Assembly (NCBI RefSeq): GCF_002086635.1
Contig: NZ_MVHD01000014.1
Location: forward strand, 47,795 to 111,794
Origin: Mycobacterium alsense
GTDB lineage: Bacteria > Actinomycetota > Actinomycetes > Mycobacteriales > Mycobacteriaceae
Direction of reading: 5' to 3'
Length of the DNA stretch: 64,000 nt
A program made the position numbers and the translations under genes. The notes below the pieces were generated by a model, which was not told the DNA's origin, did not search any database, and worked only from the letters and a program-made list of their open reading frames with translations. Below, one piece after another: positions 1 through 15,095 of this stretch (position 1 is its first letter; each line of letters opens with the position of its first letter).

Positions 1-150
1 GGTCAGAACGCCGGACAGGTGGCCTGCGGCACGTACAAGGACGCCGCGGTGATCACCTGGACGACCGACGCCAAGAACGTGCTGAGCCACGTCCGCGCGT
101 CCAACACCGACGTCAACGCGCTCTACCAGTGGTGGCGCACCAACGGCTGA
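1..150 (+). CDS. C-terminal fragment of an unidentified protein
   Basis: Only the last 49 codons are inside the window, read in frame from base 1 to a TGA at 148-150. The fragment ends with an ALYQWWRTNG tail and has a VACGTYKDAAVITWTT stretch. This resembles the C-termini of small secreted or membrane-anchored mycobacterial proteins, but I cannot name the family. The gene starts to the left of the window. It converges with the SGNH hydrolase gene, only 4 bp away, so no room exists for a separate terminator between them. Confidence 0.6.
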   Translation, partial: GQNAGQVACGTYKDAAVITWTTDAKNVLSHVRASNTDVNALYQWWRTNG

Positions 151-154
151 CCCG

Positions 155-922
155 CTAGAGCCGCGCGGCAACCAGGTCCGCCACCGCGCGCATCCCGGCG
201 GCGTTGGGGTGCAGCGGTGCCGGCCCGCCCGGCAGCGGCACGCCGTAGCGCGCGGGGCCGGTCGTCCACGGTTCGGCCGACCAGGCGTGGTGCTCCCGGC
301 TCGCGGCGGCCGCGCCGACGACCTCGCAGCCGGTTGCCACCGCGGCCTCGGCCGTGAGGCGTTCCAGGGTCGCGGCCACATGGCGGCCCAGCTCGGCATC
401 CGCTTCGCGCAGCGGCGCGGCCGCCGCACCCGCGGGCGGCAGGATCGTCAGGTAGTCGACGAAGAAAACCCGGGCCCCCGGGGCGCGCCGGCGCAGCTCG
501 GTGCCGACCGCGCACAAGGAATCGAACACCTCCGCCAGGGCGCGGTCGCGGGTGTCGCGGTCCAGCAGTTCGGAGATGCGTCGCCCCAGCAGCGGCAGCC
601 GCCGCGCGGCGTGCGGCAGGGAGGCGACCATCAACAGCGGCACGTAGCCGACGTCGTTGCCACCGATGGTCACGGTGACCACGCTTTCCGAGCCGTCCAG
701 CGCGGCGATCTGGGGCGCCTTGCCGCGCTGGCTATCCGCCAGCACGTGAGCGGTCGTCGCGCCGGAAAAGGTGACGTCAACCAGCCCCAGGTTCAGCCGC
801 TCGGCGACCAGGTGGGGGTAGTTGCGGGCCGACCGGCCCGACCACAGCGGGGCGCCCACCGCTCGTGGCCGGATTCCGGGGCCGGCTGCCATCGAACTGC
901 CCAGGGCGACATAGCGTTTCAT
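155..922 (-). CDS. SGNH/GDSL-type hydrolase (255 aa)
   Basis: This is a likely esterase or lipase of the SGNH superfamily. The N-terminus has the block I motif ALGSSMAAGPG with the probable nucleophilic Ser. A GGND block III (Asn oxyanion residue) follows near residue 80. The C-terminal block V reads LHPNAAG with the catalytic His. The Asp normally three residues before this His is Ala here (APLH), so it may use a Ser-His dyad or a backbone carbonyl, as in some Streptomyces lipases. No signal peptide is visible, so it is probably cytosolic. The ATG at 922 is 5 bp after the thiG stop, which makes it the likely last gene of the thiOSG operon. The substrate is unknown. The longer upstream reading frame overlaps thiG and was rejected. 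Confidence 0.8.
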   Translation of the reverse strand: MKRYVALGSSMAAGPGIRPRAVGAPLWSGRSARNYPHLVAERLNLGLVDVTFSGATTAHVLADSQRGKAPQIAALDGSESVVTVTIGGNDVGYVPLLMVASLPHAARRLPLLGRRISELLDRDTRDRALAEVFDSLCAVGTELRRRAPGARVFFVDYLTILPPAGAAAAPLREADAELGRHVAATLERLTAEAAVATGCEVVGAAAASREHHAWSAEPWTTGPARYGVPLPGGPAPLHPNAAGMRAVADLVAARL

Positions 923-927
923 CAATT

Positions 928-1908
<981 letters not shown>

Positions 1909-1912
<4 letters not shown>

Positions 1913-2931
1913 GCGTGGGCTCCAACCGGGAGGAGTTCGGACACAATTTGTTCGGCCGTCCACGGCGCCAACAGGAAGCCGGACCGGCCATGGCCGGCCG
2001 CGAGCAGGGTCCGCCCGTCCAGGCGCCGCACCAGCGGCAGGTTGTCGGGCGTCATCGGCCGCAGCCCCGCGGCGCACTCGGCCAGCTCGTACTCCCCGAG
2101 CGCCGGCACCACCGCGCACGCGTCGTCGAGCAGGTCGCGCACGCCCGCCACCACCGGGGCGGTGTCGCGTCCGTGCTCGTATTGGGTGGCGCCGACGACG
2201 ACGCCGTCGGAGCGCGGCACCAGGTACACCTGCCGTCCGTGCACGCGGGCGCGAATCACCCTGCCCAGCAACGGCATACACCCCTTTCGCCAGCGCAGGC
2301 GCAGCACCTCGCCCTTCACCGGGCGCACCGGCAGCCCGGGCCACAGCGAGGGCGCGTCGATGCCGTTGGCGATCACCACCGCGTCGGCCTCGACGCGGGC
2401 GAGGTCGTGCACGGGCGCCGCCCACTCGACCCCGAGCCGCTCGCAGGCCAGGGCCAATCCCTCGAGCACGGCGCGGTTGTCCACCGCCAGCTCGGTGGGT
2501 GCCCGAAAGCCATGCCGGATGCCTTGGGCCAACAGGGGTTCCACGTCGCGGGCGGCCGACTCCCACACCACCGGATGGCCCTGCTGGGACAGCCAGTCCG
2601 CGACCGTGCGCAGATCCGCCACGTCGGCCCGGTCGACGGCCACCACCAGCGACTCGCGGGCGGTGATCACCTCCGGCGGCAGCCCGTCGGTGAAGCCACC
2701 CTCGCGCCACAGCCGCAGCGACTCCAGGCCCAGCCGCAGCAACCGCTCCTCACCGGGCCAGCCCTCGCTGTGCGGGGCGAGCATGCCGCCCGCCACCCAG
2801 GAGGCGCCCGGCTCGCCGGTGCGATGCACCCGCACCGACCAGCCGGCCTGGGCGGCCCGGCGCGCCACCGACAGCCCGATGACGCCGCCGCCCACCACGG
2901 CGACCGAGCCGGCCGCTGACCCGGTTGACAT
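1909..2931 (-). CDS. thiO: Glycine oxidase ThiO
   Basis: ThiO is a FAD-dependent D-amino-acid-oxidase-family enzyme that oxidises glycine to the imine used by ThiG. The protein is 340 aa. The dinucleotide-binding motif VAVVGGGVIGLS sits at residues about 9-20, and the C-terminal FAD motif AAGHGRSGFLLAP is intact. The ATG at 2931 was chosen because it follows the riboswitch Shine-Dalgarno segment (GGGAG at 2938-2942 on the reverse strand); longer frames run into the riboswitch. It is the first gene of thiO-thiS-thiG-hydrolase, joined to thiS by an ATGA overlap. Confidence 0.94.
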
Positions 2932-2935
2932 CCTT

Positions 2936-3035
2936 GCTCCCTTCGCCGGCATGACCCGGATCAGGTTCGACGGTAAGGGCCGCGCGCCCACTCTCAGTCC
3001 CCGCTCGTTTCGGTTGCCCGGGACTCCCGTGCTCT
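2936..3035 (-). promoter_or_regulatory. TPP (THI-box) riboswitch upstream of thiO
   Basis: On the reverse strand the leader contains the invariant CUGAGAG core (2991-2997 complement), the ACCUGAUCCGG segment and the downstream AUGCCGGCGAAGGGAG element, in THI-box order and spacing. The 3' end overlaps GAAGGGAGCAAGG, which is also the thiO ribosome-binding site. This arrangement points to translational control: ligand-bound aptamer would hide the Shine-Dalgarno. Boundaries are approximate. Confidence 0.93.
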
Positions 3036-3047
3036 TCTACCCGTCCC

Positions 3048-3065
3048 ACGCTAGCGCGCTAGCGT
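3048..3065. promoter_or_regulatory. Palindromic divergent promoter of thiE and thiOSG
   Basis: A perfect 16-bp palindrome, CGCTAGCGCGCTAGCG (3049-3064), sits between the two thiamine transcription units. Its arms contain TAGCGT on both strands. On the plus strand TAGCGT (3060-3065) lies 6 bp before the thiE GTG, consistent with a leaderless mRNA. On the minus strand TAGCGT (3048-3053) would start transcription near 3041, just upstream of the riboswitch. Promoter roles are inferred from position and sequence. Confidence 0.5.
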
Positions 3066-3071
3066 CGCGGT

Positions 3072-3752
3072 GTGCACGACCGTCCCGCCCGGCTCGCCCG
3101 TCTCGGTGCCGCGAGGCTGTATCTGTGCACCGACGCGCGTCGTGAGCGCGGTGATTTGGCCGAGTTCGCCGACGCCGCCCTGGCCGGCGGGGTGGACATC
3201 GTCCAGCTGCGCGACAAGGGATCGGCCGGCGAGCGGCGGTTCGGGCCGCTCGAGGCGCGCGACGAGCTGGCCGCCTGCGAGATCCTCGCCGAGGCGGCCC
3301 GCCGCCACGGCGCCCTGTTCGCGGTCAACGACCGCGCCGACATCGCCCGCGTTGCCGGCGCCGACGTGCTGCACCTGGGCCAGGGCGACCTGCCGCTGGA
3401 GGCGGCGCGCGGCATCCTCGGCCCGGACACGCTGGTCGGCCTGTCCACCCACGACCCCGATCAGCTCGCGGCCGCTGCGGCCGGTGGCGCGGACTATTTC
3501 TGCGTCGGCCCTTGCTGGCCGACCCCGACCAAACCCGGACGGGAGGCGGCGGGGCTGCCGCTGGTGCGGGCCGCCGCCGTGGTCGGCCGCGACAAGCCCT
3601 GGTTCGCGATCGGCGGCATCGACCGCGAGCGGCTGCCCGACGTGCTCGGGGCCGGCGCGCGGCGGGTCGTGGTGGTGCGGGCGATCACCGCGGCCGAGGA
3701 TCCCCGGGCCGCGGCGCAGCGACTCAAGTCAGCGCTTGCAGCAGCGAGCTGA
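3072..3752 (+). CDS. thiE: Thiamine-phosphate synthase ThiE
   Basis: ThiE joins HMP pyrophosphate and thiazole phosphate to give thiamine phosphate. The 226-aa TIM-barrel protein carries the family signatures IVQLRDKG (substrate phosphate site, about residues 42-49), [20 protein letters not shown] and [16 protein letters not shown]-terminal [11 protein letters not shown] loop is also present. The GTG at 3072 is used; no Shine-Dalgarno precedes it, and a putative -10 lies 6 bp upstream, so translation is probably leaderless. It is divergent from thiO but lacks its own riboswitch. The 3' end overlaps mutT3 tail to tail by 29 bp. Confidence 0.95.
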   Translation: MHDRPARLARLGAARLYLCTDARRERGDLAEFADAALAGGVDIVQLRDKGSAGERRFGPLEARDELAACEILAEAARRHGALFAVNDRADIARVAGADVLHLGQGDLPLEAARGILGPDTLVGLSTHDPDQLAAAAAGGADYFCVGPCWPTPTKPGREAAGLPLVRAAAVVGRDKPWFAIGGIDRERLPDVLGAGARRVVVVRAITAAEDPRAAAQRLKSALAAAS

Positions 3753-4359
3753 GCCGCGGACTCACCGCAACCTGGTCCGCCTCGAGTGGGTTGCCGGGCA
3801 TGCACCACACGAACTCCCCGGCCTCGACCTCGACCGTGCGCGGCAGGTGATGGCGCCTCGCGTCGCCGTGGGCCAGCGGCAACAGCTCCGGCGCGGTGCG
3901 CAGCCCCCGCCAACTGGCCGCGAAGCCGGGATGCAGCGGCAGATTGGCCACCTCGGTCTCGGCGACCCAGCGCATCTCGGCGCTCTCCCGGTTGGGGACG
4001 GTGTCCAGCAGCTCGGGCGCGTCGGCGACGACGGTCGTGTACGTCCAGTGCGCGCCGCCGAGCCCGAAGACCTCGGCGGTGACCACCGTCGCCCGCACCG
4101 TCAGCAGCTCGCCCAGCAGGCCGGCCTCTTCGTGCGCCTCGCGGACCGCCGTCTGTTCCGGGGTCTCGTGGCTGTCCCGGGCGCCGCCCGGCAGCCCCCA
4201 GGTGCCGCCCTGGTGGCTCCACACCGCGCGATGCTGCAGCAAAACCGCGGGCGTGCCGTCGGGCCGGGGCGCGCGCAACAGCAGGCCGGCCGCGCCGAAG
4301 CGTCCCCAATAGTGCGCGCCGCTGTCGGATACCACCCATCCGTCGCCGTCGCCCTGCAC
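3724..4359 (-). CDS. mutT3: Nudix hydrolase MutT3
   Basis: This is a Nudix pyrophosphohydrolase matching MutT3 of M. tuberculosis, a protein implicated in nucleotide-pool sanitation. The 211-aa protein has a complete Nudix box, [18 protein letters not shown] followed by HEEAGLL, with the metal-binding glutamates in place. The N-terminus [18 protein letters not shown] is typical of this subgroup. The preferred substrate cannot be read from sequence. Its 3' end overlaps thiE antisense by 29 bp, and it is divergent from glnX. Confidence 0.92.
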   Translation of the reverse strand: MQGDGDGWVVSDSGAHYWGRFGAAGLLLRAPRPDGTPAVLLQHRAVWSHQGGTWGLPGGARDSHETPEQTAVREAHEEAGLLGELLTVRATVVTAEVFGLGGAHWTYTTVVADAPELLDTVPNRESAEMRWVAETEVANLPLHPGFAASWRGLRTAPELLPLAHGDARRHHLPRTVEVEAGEFVWCMPGNPLEADQVAVSPRLSSLLQALT

Positions 4360-4426
4360 CGGTTCAGGATATGCAGGCGGCCAACGTCAATTGGGTCACC
4401 TCCCCACATCCGCCCGAACATTCTCT

Positions 4427-4432
4427 TAGAAT
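4427..4432 (+). promoter_or_regulatory. Possible -10 element for the glnX operon
   Basis: TAGAAT lies 46 bp before the glnX GTG in an otherwise unusually A/T-rich patch (4417-4441). It fits a mycobacterial SigA -10. No convincing -35 was seen. Confidence 0.35.
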
Positions 4433-4478
4433 TCGCTTATCCGGGTTCGTGCAGCGAAGTTACAGGGGCTGATCAGAC

Positions 4479-9039
<4,561 letters not shown>

Positions 9040-9131
9040 CCGTTTGCTCGGTTGTGAATCGTTGGCTTTGGGTGTGAAGCCTGCGCGATATTCCGCCCCG
9101 AATCCCGCCCTGCCCGCCCACGCGAATGCGG

Positions 9132-10013
9132 TCAGCCCGCGTCGATTGCCGTCAGGCCGCCGGTCCAACCGCGTTCGACCATCGCCCCGCGCACTCGGTG
9201 CACGATGTCGGCCCGGTGGTCCTCGGCGACGACCCGGACGATGAGCCAGCCCATCCGCTCGAGGGTCTCCAGCCGCCGGATGTCGTAGACGTAGCGCCGG
9301 CGGTCGGTTTGGTGCTGGTCACGTTCATATTCGACGCCAACGAGATACTCCTCCCAGCCCACGTCGATGTGTGCGACCGGGGTACCGCCGGCGCCCAGCA
9401 CCGGTATCTGGGTGTGCGGGCGCGGGAATCCGGCCTCGACGAGCAGCAGCCGCAGGTAGCTTTCCCTGGGCGACCGCGCGCCGGCGTCGACGAGTTCGAG
9501 CGCGGCCTCCAGGCGCCGCAGCCCGGGCGAACCGGGGTGGCGCCGCGCAACGCGCAGCACGTCGTCGACCTTGAAACCCGTCGCGGCCGCCAGCGCATCC
9601 AGCCGCGCGACCGCCGAGTGGATGGCTCCGCCCCGGCCGATGTCGAAGGCGGTGCGTTCCGGGGTGGTGACCGGGCGACCGTCGATGGTCTGCGTCTCGC
9701 CGTCACGCAGCGCGTAGCGCCGGGTCAGCACCCCGCGTGGCGGCCGGGTGTTGTTGTATACCAGCTCGATTGGGACGCCGTCGGGAATCCACTTGGCGCC
9801 GTGCAGCGCCGCGGCGGCCGCGCCCGTGAAGATCCCCCGCCCCCGCGACCACAGGCCCGCGGCGGCGATGCGCTGCTCGAGGGACGGGCGGATCCGCCGG
9901 GACAGGTAGACGCCGGGCAGGACGGCACAGTATTGCGTCCGCAGCCGGTGGCGGCTGAGCGCGCCCCGTCCCAGCGCCGCACTGCCGATGAATGGTCCCG
10001 TCGAGTCACGCAT
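9132..10013 (-). CDS. AbiEi-like/DUF559 protein
   Basis: This 293-aa protein belongs to a mycobacterial family with two parts. The N-terminal half (RLRTQYCAVLPGVYLSRR, GIFTGAAAAALHGAKWI, TTPERTAFDIGR) resembles the winged-helix plus linker of AbiEi-type antitoxins. The C-terminal part (HIDVGWEEYLVGVEYERD, QHQTDRRRYVYDIRR, MGWLIVRV) resembles the DUF559/Vsr-like PD-(D/E)xK nuclease fold. No partner AbiEii nucleotidyltransferase lies nearby. Function is unknown. The ATG at 10013 was chosen because the family begins MRDST; upstream sequence in the same frame is not conserved-looking. Confidence 0.75.
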   Translation of the reverse strand: MRDSTGPFIGSAALGRGALSRHRLRTQYCAVLPGVYLSRRIRPSLEQRIAAAGLWSRGRGIFTGAAAAALHGAKWIPDGVPIELVYNNTRPPRGVLTRRYALRDGETQTIDGRPVTTPERTAFDIGRGGAIHSAVARLDALAAATGFKVDDVLRVARRHPGSPGLRRLEAALELVDAGARSPRESYLRLLLVEAGFPRPHTQIPVLGAGGTPVAHIDVGWEEYLVGVEYERDQHQTDRRRYVYDIRRLETLERMGWLIVRVVAEDHRADIVHRVRGAMVERGWTGGLTAIDAG

Positions 10014-10086
10014 GCCGCGAAGGGTCGCACGACAAGCACGCCCCGCGTATTCGTTCATCCACAGGCCGAGCGGGCCGCGGCCGGCG

Positions 10087-11232
10087 CTACAGCACCGCCA
10101 CGCAGTCGCGGGCGATGGCCAGTTCTTCGTTGGTCGGGACCACCAGCACGGCGATTCGCGAGCCATCCGCCGATATCCGCCGGGCGCCCGCGCCCGCGGC
10201 CAGGTTGCGGCGCTGGTCGACCGCGATGCCCAACTCCTCCAGCCCGGCCAGCGCGTCGCGGCGCACCGCGGCGTCGTTCTCGCCGATCCCGGCGGTGAAG
10301 GTGATGACGTCGGTGTGCCCCAGCACGGCCAGGTAGGCGCCGATGTACTTGCGGAGCCGGTGAATGAACACGTCGTAGGCCAATTGCGCTGCGTCATCCC
10401 CAGATTCGATCATCGCGCGCAGCCGGCGGAAGTCGCGCTCGCCGGCCAGGCCCCAGACGCCCGACTGGTTGTTGAGCATGGATTCGATCTTGTCGACGTC
10501 CATGTTCGCCCTCCGCCAGAGGTAGCTGATGACGCCGGGGTCGATGTCACCACTGCGGGTGCCCATCACCAGGCCCTCCAGCGGAGTCAACCCCATCGAG
10601 GTCTCGACCGGCTTGCCGCCGGCGATCGCCGACGCCGACGCGCCGTTGCCCAGGTGCAGCACAATTTGATTCACGGCGCCCAGTGGCCTGCCCAGGAATT
10701 CGGCGGCCCGCTCGCCGACGTACCGGTGCGAGGTGCCGTGGAATCCGTAGCGGCGTATCCGCCATCGCTCGGCCAGCTCCCGGTTCATCGCGTACGTCGC
10801 GGCCGCGGCCGGCAGGTCGTGGAAGAACGCGGTGTCGAACACGGCGACGTGCGCCACGTCCGGCAACAGCCGGCGCGCCACCTTGATTCCCTGCACCGCG
10901 GGCGGATTGTGCAGCGGCGCAAGCTCCGACAGCTTCTCGAGCTCGGCGATCCGCGCGTCGTCGAGCACCGTCGGGCGGTAGAAGTCATTGCCCCCGTGCA
11001 CGACCCGGTGCCCGACCGCCACCAGGTCGCGCGCCCCCAGGTCCACGCCGGCCTCGCCCAGCTGCGCGAACGCCAGGCGCAGCGCCTCCTCGTGGTCGGC
11101 CACCCGCGACGACGGCTCGCCGATCTGCTGGATGCCCCCGCCCGTGCGCGTGACACCCGAATCCGGCTCGACGAGCTGGTATTTCAGCGACGACGAGCCG
11201 GCGTTGATCACCAGCACCAGCCGGTCGGTCAT
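10087..11232 (-). CDS. ackA: Acetate kinase
   Basis: AckA interconverts acetyl phosphate plus ADP with acetate plus ATP. The 381-aa ASKHA-fold protein has the N-terminal signature [15 protein letters not shown], the [10 protein letters not shown] segment, the HGTSHRYV motif, HLGNGAS phosphate loop and a C-terminal [10 protein letters not shown]. The start overlaps the pta stop as ATGA, so the two are translationally coupled (order fgd1-pta-ackA). With Pta it gives reversible acetyl-CoA/acetate exchange with substrate-level ATP formation. Confidence 0.96.
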   Translation of the reverse strand: MTDRLVLVINAGSSSLKYQLVEPDSGVTRTGGGIQQIGEPSSRVADHEEALRLAFAQLGEAGVDLGARDLVAVGHRVVHGGNDFYRPTVLDDARIAELEKLSELAPLHNPPAVQGIKVARRLLPDVAHVAVFDTAFFHDLPAAAATYAMNRELAERWRIRRYGFHGTSHRYVGERAAEFLGRPLGAVNQIVLHLGNGASASAIAGGKPVETSMGLTPLEGLVMGTRSGDIDPGVISYLWRRANMDVDKIESMLNNQSGVWGLAGERDFRRLRAMIESGDDAAQLAYDVFIHRLRKYIGAYLAVLGHTDVITFTAGIGENDAAVRRDALAGLEELGIAVDQRRNLAAGAGARRISADGSRIAVLVVPTNEELAIARDCVAVL

Positions 11233-13295
11233 GTGCCCTGCGCCTGGATCGCGGTGATCGCAACCGTGTTCACGATGTCCTCGACCAGCGCGCCCCGGGA
11301 CAGGTCGTTCACCGGCTTGCGCAGCCCCTGCAGCACCGGGCCGATCGCGATCGCCCCGGCGCTGCGCTGCACCGCCTTGTAGGTGTTGTTGCCGGTGTTG
11401 AGGTCGGGAAAGATCAGCACGGTGGCGCGCCCGGCCACCGGTGAGTCGTGCAGCTTGGTGGCCGCGACCGAAGGTTCGATGGCCGCGTCGTACTGGATGG
11501 GTCCCTCGACCAGCAATTGCGGATCCCGCTGACGCACCAGATCCGTTGCCGCCCTGACCTTGTCGACGTCGGCGCCGGCGCCGGACGCACCGGTCGAATA
11601 CGAGAGCATCGCCACCCGCGGCTCGATGCCGAACTGCGCGGCGGTGCGCGCGGAGCTGATCGCGATGTCGGCGAGCTGCTCGGGGGTCGGATTCGGGACG
11701 ATGGCGCAGTCGCCGTACACCAGCACCCGGTCGGGCAGGCACATGAAGAACACGCTCGAGACGGTGGACACATCGGGGGCGGTCTTGATGACCTCGAATG
11801 CCGGCCGTACGGTGTGCGCGGTGGTGTGGGCGGCACCGGAGACCATGCCGTCGGCCGTGCCGTCGTAGACCATCATGGTGCCGAAATACGTCGCGTCGCG
11901 AAGGATCTCACGGGCGTGTTCGACGGTGACCCCCTTCGCCTTGCGTAACTCCGCGTACTGCTCGGCGAACTTGCCGCGCAGCTCGCTGGTGAGCGGGTCG
12001 ATCACCGTGGCGTCGTCCAGGTTCACGCCGAGTTCCGCCGACCGCAGGCGGATTTGGGCCTCGTCGCCGAGGATCGTCAGGTTGGCGACGCCGCGCTGCA
12101 GCAGCCGCCCGGCGGAGCGGAGGATGCGGTCGTCGTCGCCCTCGGGCAGGACGATGTGCCTGCGGTCCGAGCGGGCGCGCAGCTGCAGCTGGTAGGTGAA
12201 CATCTGCGGTGTGGTGACGGTCGGGATCGAAATGGCAAGCTGTGCCAGCAGATCCGTGATATCCACGTGGCGGTCCATCAGCTGAAGCGCGGTGTCGATC
12301 TTGCGCTGGGAGGCGGCGGTGACCCGGCCCCGGGCGGCGGCGGCCGCGCTGGCGGTGTCGTAGGTGCCCAGCGCGGTGGCGATGATCGGCAACCGCAGCC
12401 GCAGGCCGGACACCAGGGCCGCGATCGACGGATGCAGCTCGAACCCGCCGTTGAGGACTAGGCATGACAGCGACGGAAACCCTTCGGCCGCATGGGCGCT
12501 GGCGACGGCGAGCACGACGTCGGAGCGGTCGCCGGGGGTGATGACCGCCATGCCGTCGCGCAGCCGCTCCAGGCAGTGGTCGGCGGTCATCCCGGCGACC
12601 ATCACGCCGGTGACCTCGCGTTCGCGCAGGGGCGCCTCGCCGCTCACCGGCGTCCCGTCGACGGCGCGCTCCAGCTCGGCCACCGTCGGCGCGGTCAGCA
12701 GCGGCTCTTCGGGCAGCACATAGGCGGGCGGGGCGAACGCGCGCAGCGCCCCGACGACGTCCTGCAGCTCCGCGGGTTCGCACCGGTTGGCCACCACCGC
12801 CGCGGTGTGGGCGCGGTGGGCGGTCAGCTCGGCGAGGCAGACCTCGACGACGTCGGCGACCTCCTTGGCGGTGCGGCCCTTGCCGCTCACCGACAGCAGC
12901 ACCGGGACGCCGAGGTTGACCGCGATGCGCGCGTTGGCGGAAAGCTCGACGGGCCTGATGACGTCGGTGTAGTCGCTGCCGACGATCACCACCGCGTCGC
13001 ACTCCCGTGCCACCTCGTGATACGCGTCGACGATGGTGGCGATCGCGGCGTCGGCGTCGGCGTGCAGCTGCTGGTAGGTCACGCCGACACAACGCTCGTA
13101 GGGCAGGCCCGCGCTGGTGTGCTCCAGCAGCAGTTCCAGGATGTAGTCGCGCTCGTCGCCCGAGGAATTCCGCGTGATGGGCCGGAACACGCCGACCCTG
13201 GCGACCGTCGCGGTCAGCCGGTGCAGCAGGCCGAGCGCGATCGTCGACTTGCCGGTCTCCGGTTCGGGGGCGGCGATGTAGATCGCGGAGGCCAC
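11229..13295 (-). CDS. pta: Phosphate acetyltransferase, long form
   Basis: Pta converts acetyl-CoA and phosphate to acetyl phosphate. The 688-aa protein is the long type. An N-terminal P-loop domain ([18 protein letters not shown]) resembles BioD/CobQ-type NTPases. A central DRTGG domain follows ([18 protein letters not shown] region), then the C-terminal catalytic PTA_PTB domain ([15 protein letters not shown] to [18 protein letters not shown]). It starts 4 bp downstream of the fgd1 stop and overlaps ackA by 4 bp. Confidence 0.96.
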   Translation of the reverse strand: MASAIYIAAPEPETGKSTIALGLLHRLTATVARVGVFRPITRNSSGDERDYILELLLEHTSAGLPYERCVGVTYQQLHADADAAIATIVDAYHEVARECDAVVIVGSDYTDVIRPVELSANARIAVNLGVPVLLSVSGKGRTAKEVADVVEVCLAELTAHRAHTAAVVANRCEPAELQDVVGALRAFAPPAYVLPEEPLLTAPTVAELERAVDGTPVSGEAPLREREVTGVMVAGMTADHCLERLRDGMAVITPGDRSDVVLAVASAHAAEGFPSLSCLVLNGGFELHPSIAALVSGLRLRLPIIATALGTYDTASAAAAARGRVTAASQRKIDTALQLMDRHVDITDLLAQLAISIPTVTTPQMFTYQLQLRARSDRRHIVLPEGDDDRILRSAGRLLQRGVANLTILGDEAQIRLRSAELGVNLDDATVIDPLTSELRGKFAEQYAELRKAKGVTVEHAREILRDATYFGTMMVYDGTADGMVSGAAHTTAHTVRPAFEVIKTAPDVSTVSSVFFMCLPDRVLVYGDCAIVPNPTPEQLADIAISSARTAAQFGIEPRVAMLSYSTGASGAGADVDKVRAATDLVRQRDPQLLVEGPIQYDAAIEPSVAATKLHDSPVAGRATVLIFPDLNTGNNTYKAVQRSAGAIAIGPVLQGLRKPVNDLSRGALVEDIVNTVAITAIQAQGT

Positions 13296-13299
13296 GGGA

Positions 13300-14310
13300 T
13301 CAGCCGAGCCGGCGCAGCCGGGGCGCGAGGTCCTTCTCGAAGAGGTCCAGGAACCGGCGCTGGTCGTGCCCGGGCGCGTGGAACACCAGGTGGTTGAGGC
13401 CCCACGTGACGTACTGCCCGACCTTTTCGACCGCCTCGTCCGGATCCGACGCGACGATCCAGCGCTTGGCGACCTGCTCGATCGGCAGCGCGTCGGCGGC
13501 CTTTTCCATTTCGATCGGGTCGTCGATGCTGTGCTTCTGCTCGGCGGTCAGCGACAGCGGCGCCCAGAACCGGGTGTTCTCCAGCGCCAGCTCGGGGTCG
13601 GGGTCGTAGGAGATCTTGATCTCGATCATCTTGTCGACGTCGTCGACGTTGCGGTCGGCGGCCGCGGCGCCCTCGCGGACGGCGGGCATCAGCTTTTCGG
13701 TGTAGAGCTCCTCCCCCTTGCCGGAGGTGCAGATGAACCCGTCGCCGGCGCGTCCGGCGTACTTGGCCACCGCCGGGCCGCCCGCTGCGACGTAGACGGG
13801 GACGCCGCCCTCGGGCACGTCGTAGATCGAGGCCCCCTTGAGCCGGTAGTACTCGCCGTCGAAATCGACGCGGTCGCCGCGCCACAGTTCCCGCATCAGG
13901 CGCACCGACTCGCGCAGCCGGGCGAACCGCTCCTTGAACTCCGGCCAGTCGCCCTCGTATCCCGTGGCGATCTCGTTCAGCGCCTCGCCCGTGCCGACGC
14001 CGAGGAAGATGCGGTCCGGGTACAGGCAGGCCATGGTGGCGAACGCCTGCGCGATGACGGCCGGGTTGTAGCGGAAGGTGGGGGTGAGCACCGAGGTGCC
14101 CAGCGTGATCCGCTTGGTGCGTTCGCCGACGGCCGTCATCCAGGCCAGCGAGAACGGGGCGTGCCCGCCGTCGTGCCGCCAGGGCTGGAAGTGGTCGCTG
14201 ACGGTCGCGCTATCCATGCCGTGCCCTTCGGCGGCGACGGCCAGCTCGACGAGCTCGCGCGGTGCGAATTGTTCGGCGGACGCCTTGTATCCGAGTTTCA
14301 GTTCAGCCAC
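13300..14310 (-). CDS. fgd1: F420-dependent glucose-6-phosphate dehydrogenase
   Basis: Fgd1 oxidises glucose 6-phosphate and reduces coenzyme F420, supplying F420H2 to mycobacterial reductases, including the nitroreductase that activates pretomanid/delamanid. The 336-aa luciferase-fold protein matches M. tuberculosis Fgd1 almost residue for residue in the active site: SDHFQPW (Asp39/His40/Trp44 region), the [10 protein letters not shown] loop with Glu109, and the YVAAGGP and [16 protein letters not shown] phosphate-binding segments. Translation starts at a GTG. It leads the fgd1-pta-ackA operon and is divergent from the metallo-beta-lactamase-fold gene. Confidence 0.97.
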   Translation of the reverse strand: MAELKLGYKASAEQFAPRELVELAVAAEGHGMDSATVSDHFQPWRHDGGHAPFSLAWMTAVGERTKRITLGTSVLTPTFRYNPAVIAQAFATMACLYPDRIFLGVGTGEALNEIATGYEGDWPEFKERFARLRESVRLMRELWRGDRVDFDGEYYRLKGASIYDVPEGGVPVYVAAGGPAVAKYAGRAGDGFICTSGKGEELYTEKLMPAVREGAAAADRNVDDVDKMIEIKISYDPDPELALENTRFWAPLSLTAEQKHSIDDPIEMEKAADALPIEQVAKRWIVASDPDEAVEKVGQYVTWGLNHLVFHAPGHDQRRFLDLFEKDLAPRLRRLG

Positions 14311-14341
14311 CAGTTATTTCTACTCCTGGTAGCGACGCTCC

Positions 14342-14347
14342 TAGACT
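14342..14347 (+). promoter_or_regulatory. Putative -10 of a leaderless promoter
   Basis: TAGACT ends 7 bp before the ATG at 14355, and no Shine-Dalgarno is present. This spacing puts the expected transcription start at or next to the start codon. Confidence 0.5.
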
Positions 14348-14354
14348 CGCGGGC

Positions 14355-15095
14355 ATGGGACCGACCCTGGTGCAGGTCACCGACACCGTCTACCTTGCGC
14401 AGGGCGGCGCCGTCAACTGGATCCTGGTGGTCGACGGCACCGGCGTCATGCTGATCGACGCCGGCTATCCCGGGGACCGCGAGGACGTGCTGGCCTCGCT
14501 GCGGCAGCTGGGCTACGACGCGGGCGACGTGCGCGCCATCGTGCTGACGCACGCGCACGTCGACCACCTGGGCTCGGCGATCTGGTTCGCCCGCGAGCAC
14601 GGCACCCCGGTGTACTGCCACGCCGAGGAGGTGGGGCACGCCAAGCGGGAGTGCCTGCAGCAGGCCTCGGTTTTCGATGTGGCACTGCGCATCTGGCGGC
14701 CGCGGTGGGCGGTGTGGGGCCTGCACGTGGTGCGCAGCGGCGGCCTGATCCGCGACGGCATCCCCTCGGCGCGGGCGCTGACCGCCGAGGTGGCCGCCGG
14801 GCTGCCCGGCCACCCGACGCCCGTCTTTTCCCCCGGGCACACCGGCGGGCACTGCTCGTACGTCGTCGACGGCGTGCTGGCCAGTGGCGACGCGCTGATC
14901 ACCGGGCACCCGCTGCTGCGCCACCGCGGGCCCCAGCTGCTGCCGGCGGTGTTCAGCCACAGCCAGGAGGATTGCCTGCGCAGCCTGAGCGCGCTGGGGT
15001 TGCTGGACACCGAGATCCTGCTGCCGGGGCACGGCGACGTGTGGCGCGGGCCGATCCGCGAGGCGACGGAGGCGGCTACCGCGCTTGCCCGGTGA
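14355..15095 (+). CDS. Metallo-beta-lactamase-fold hydrolase (Rv0406c-like)
   Basis: This 246-aa protein has all the metal ligands of the family: THAHVDHLG (HxHxDH, near residues 61-69), GHTGGH, SGDAL and LPGHGD. It is a likely Zn-dependent hydrolase of the glyoxalase II-like branch; the substrate is unknown. It lies divergent to fgd1, as Rv0406c does in M. tuberculosis. The 3' end overlaps the convergent monooxygenase gene by 20 bp. The in-frame upstream extension overlaps fgd1 and lacks support. Confidence 0.9.
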   Translation: MGPTLVQVTDTVYLAQGGAVNWILVVDGTGVMLIDAGYPGDREDVLASLRQLGYDAGDVRAIVLTHAHVDHLGSAIWFAREHGTPVYCHAEEVGHAKRECLQQASVFDVALRIWRPRWAVWGLHVVRSGGLIRDGIPSARALTAEVAAGLPGHPTPVFSPGHTGGHCSYVVDGVLASGDALITGHPLLRHRGPQLLPAVFSHSQEDCLRSLSALGLLDTEILLPGHGDVWRGPIREATEAATALAR

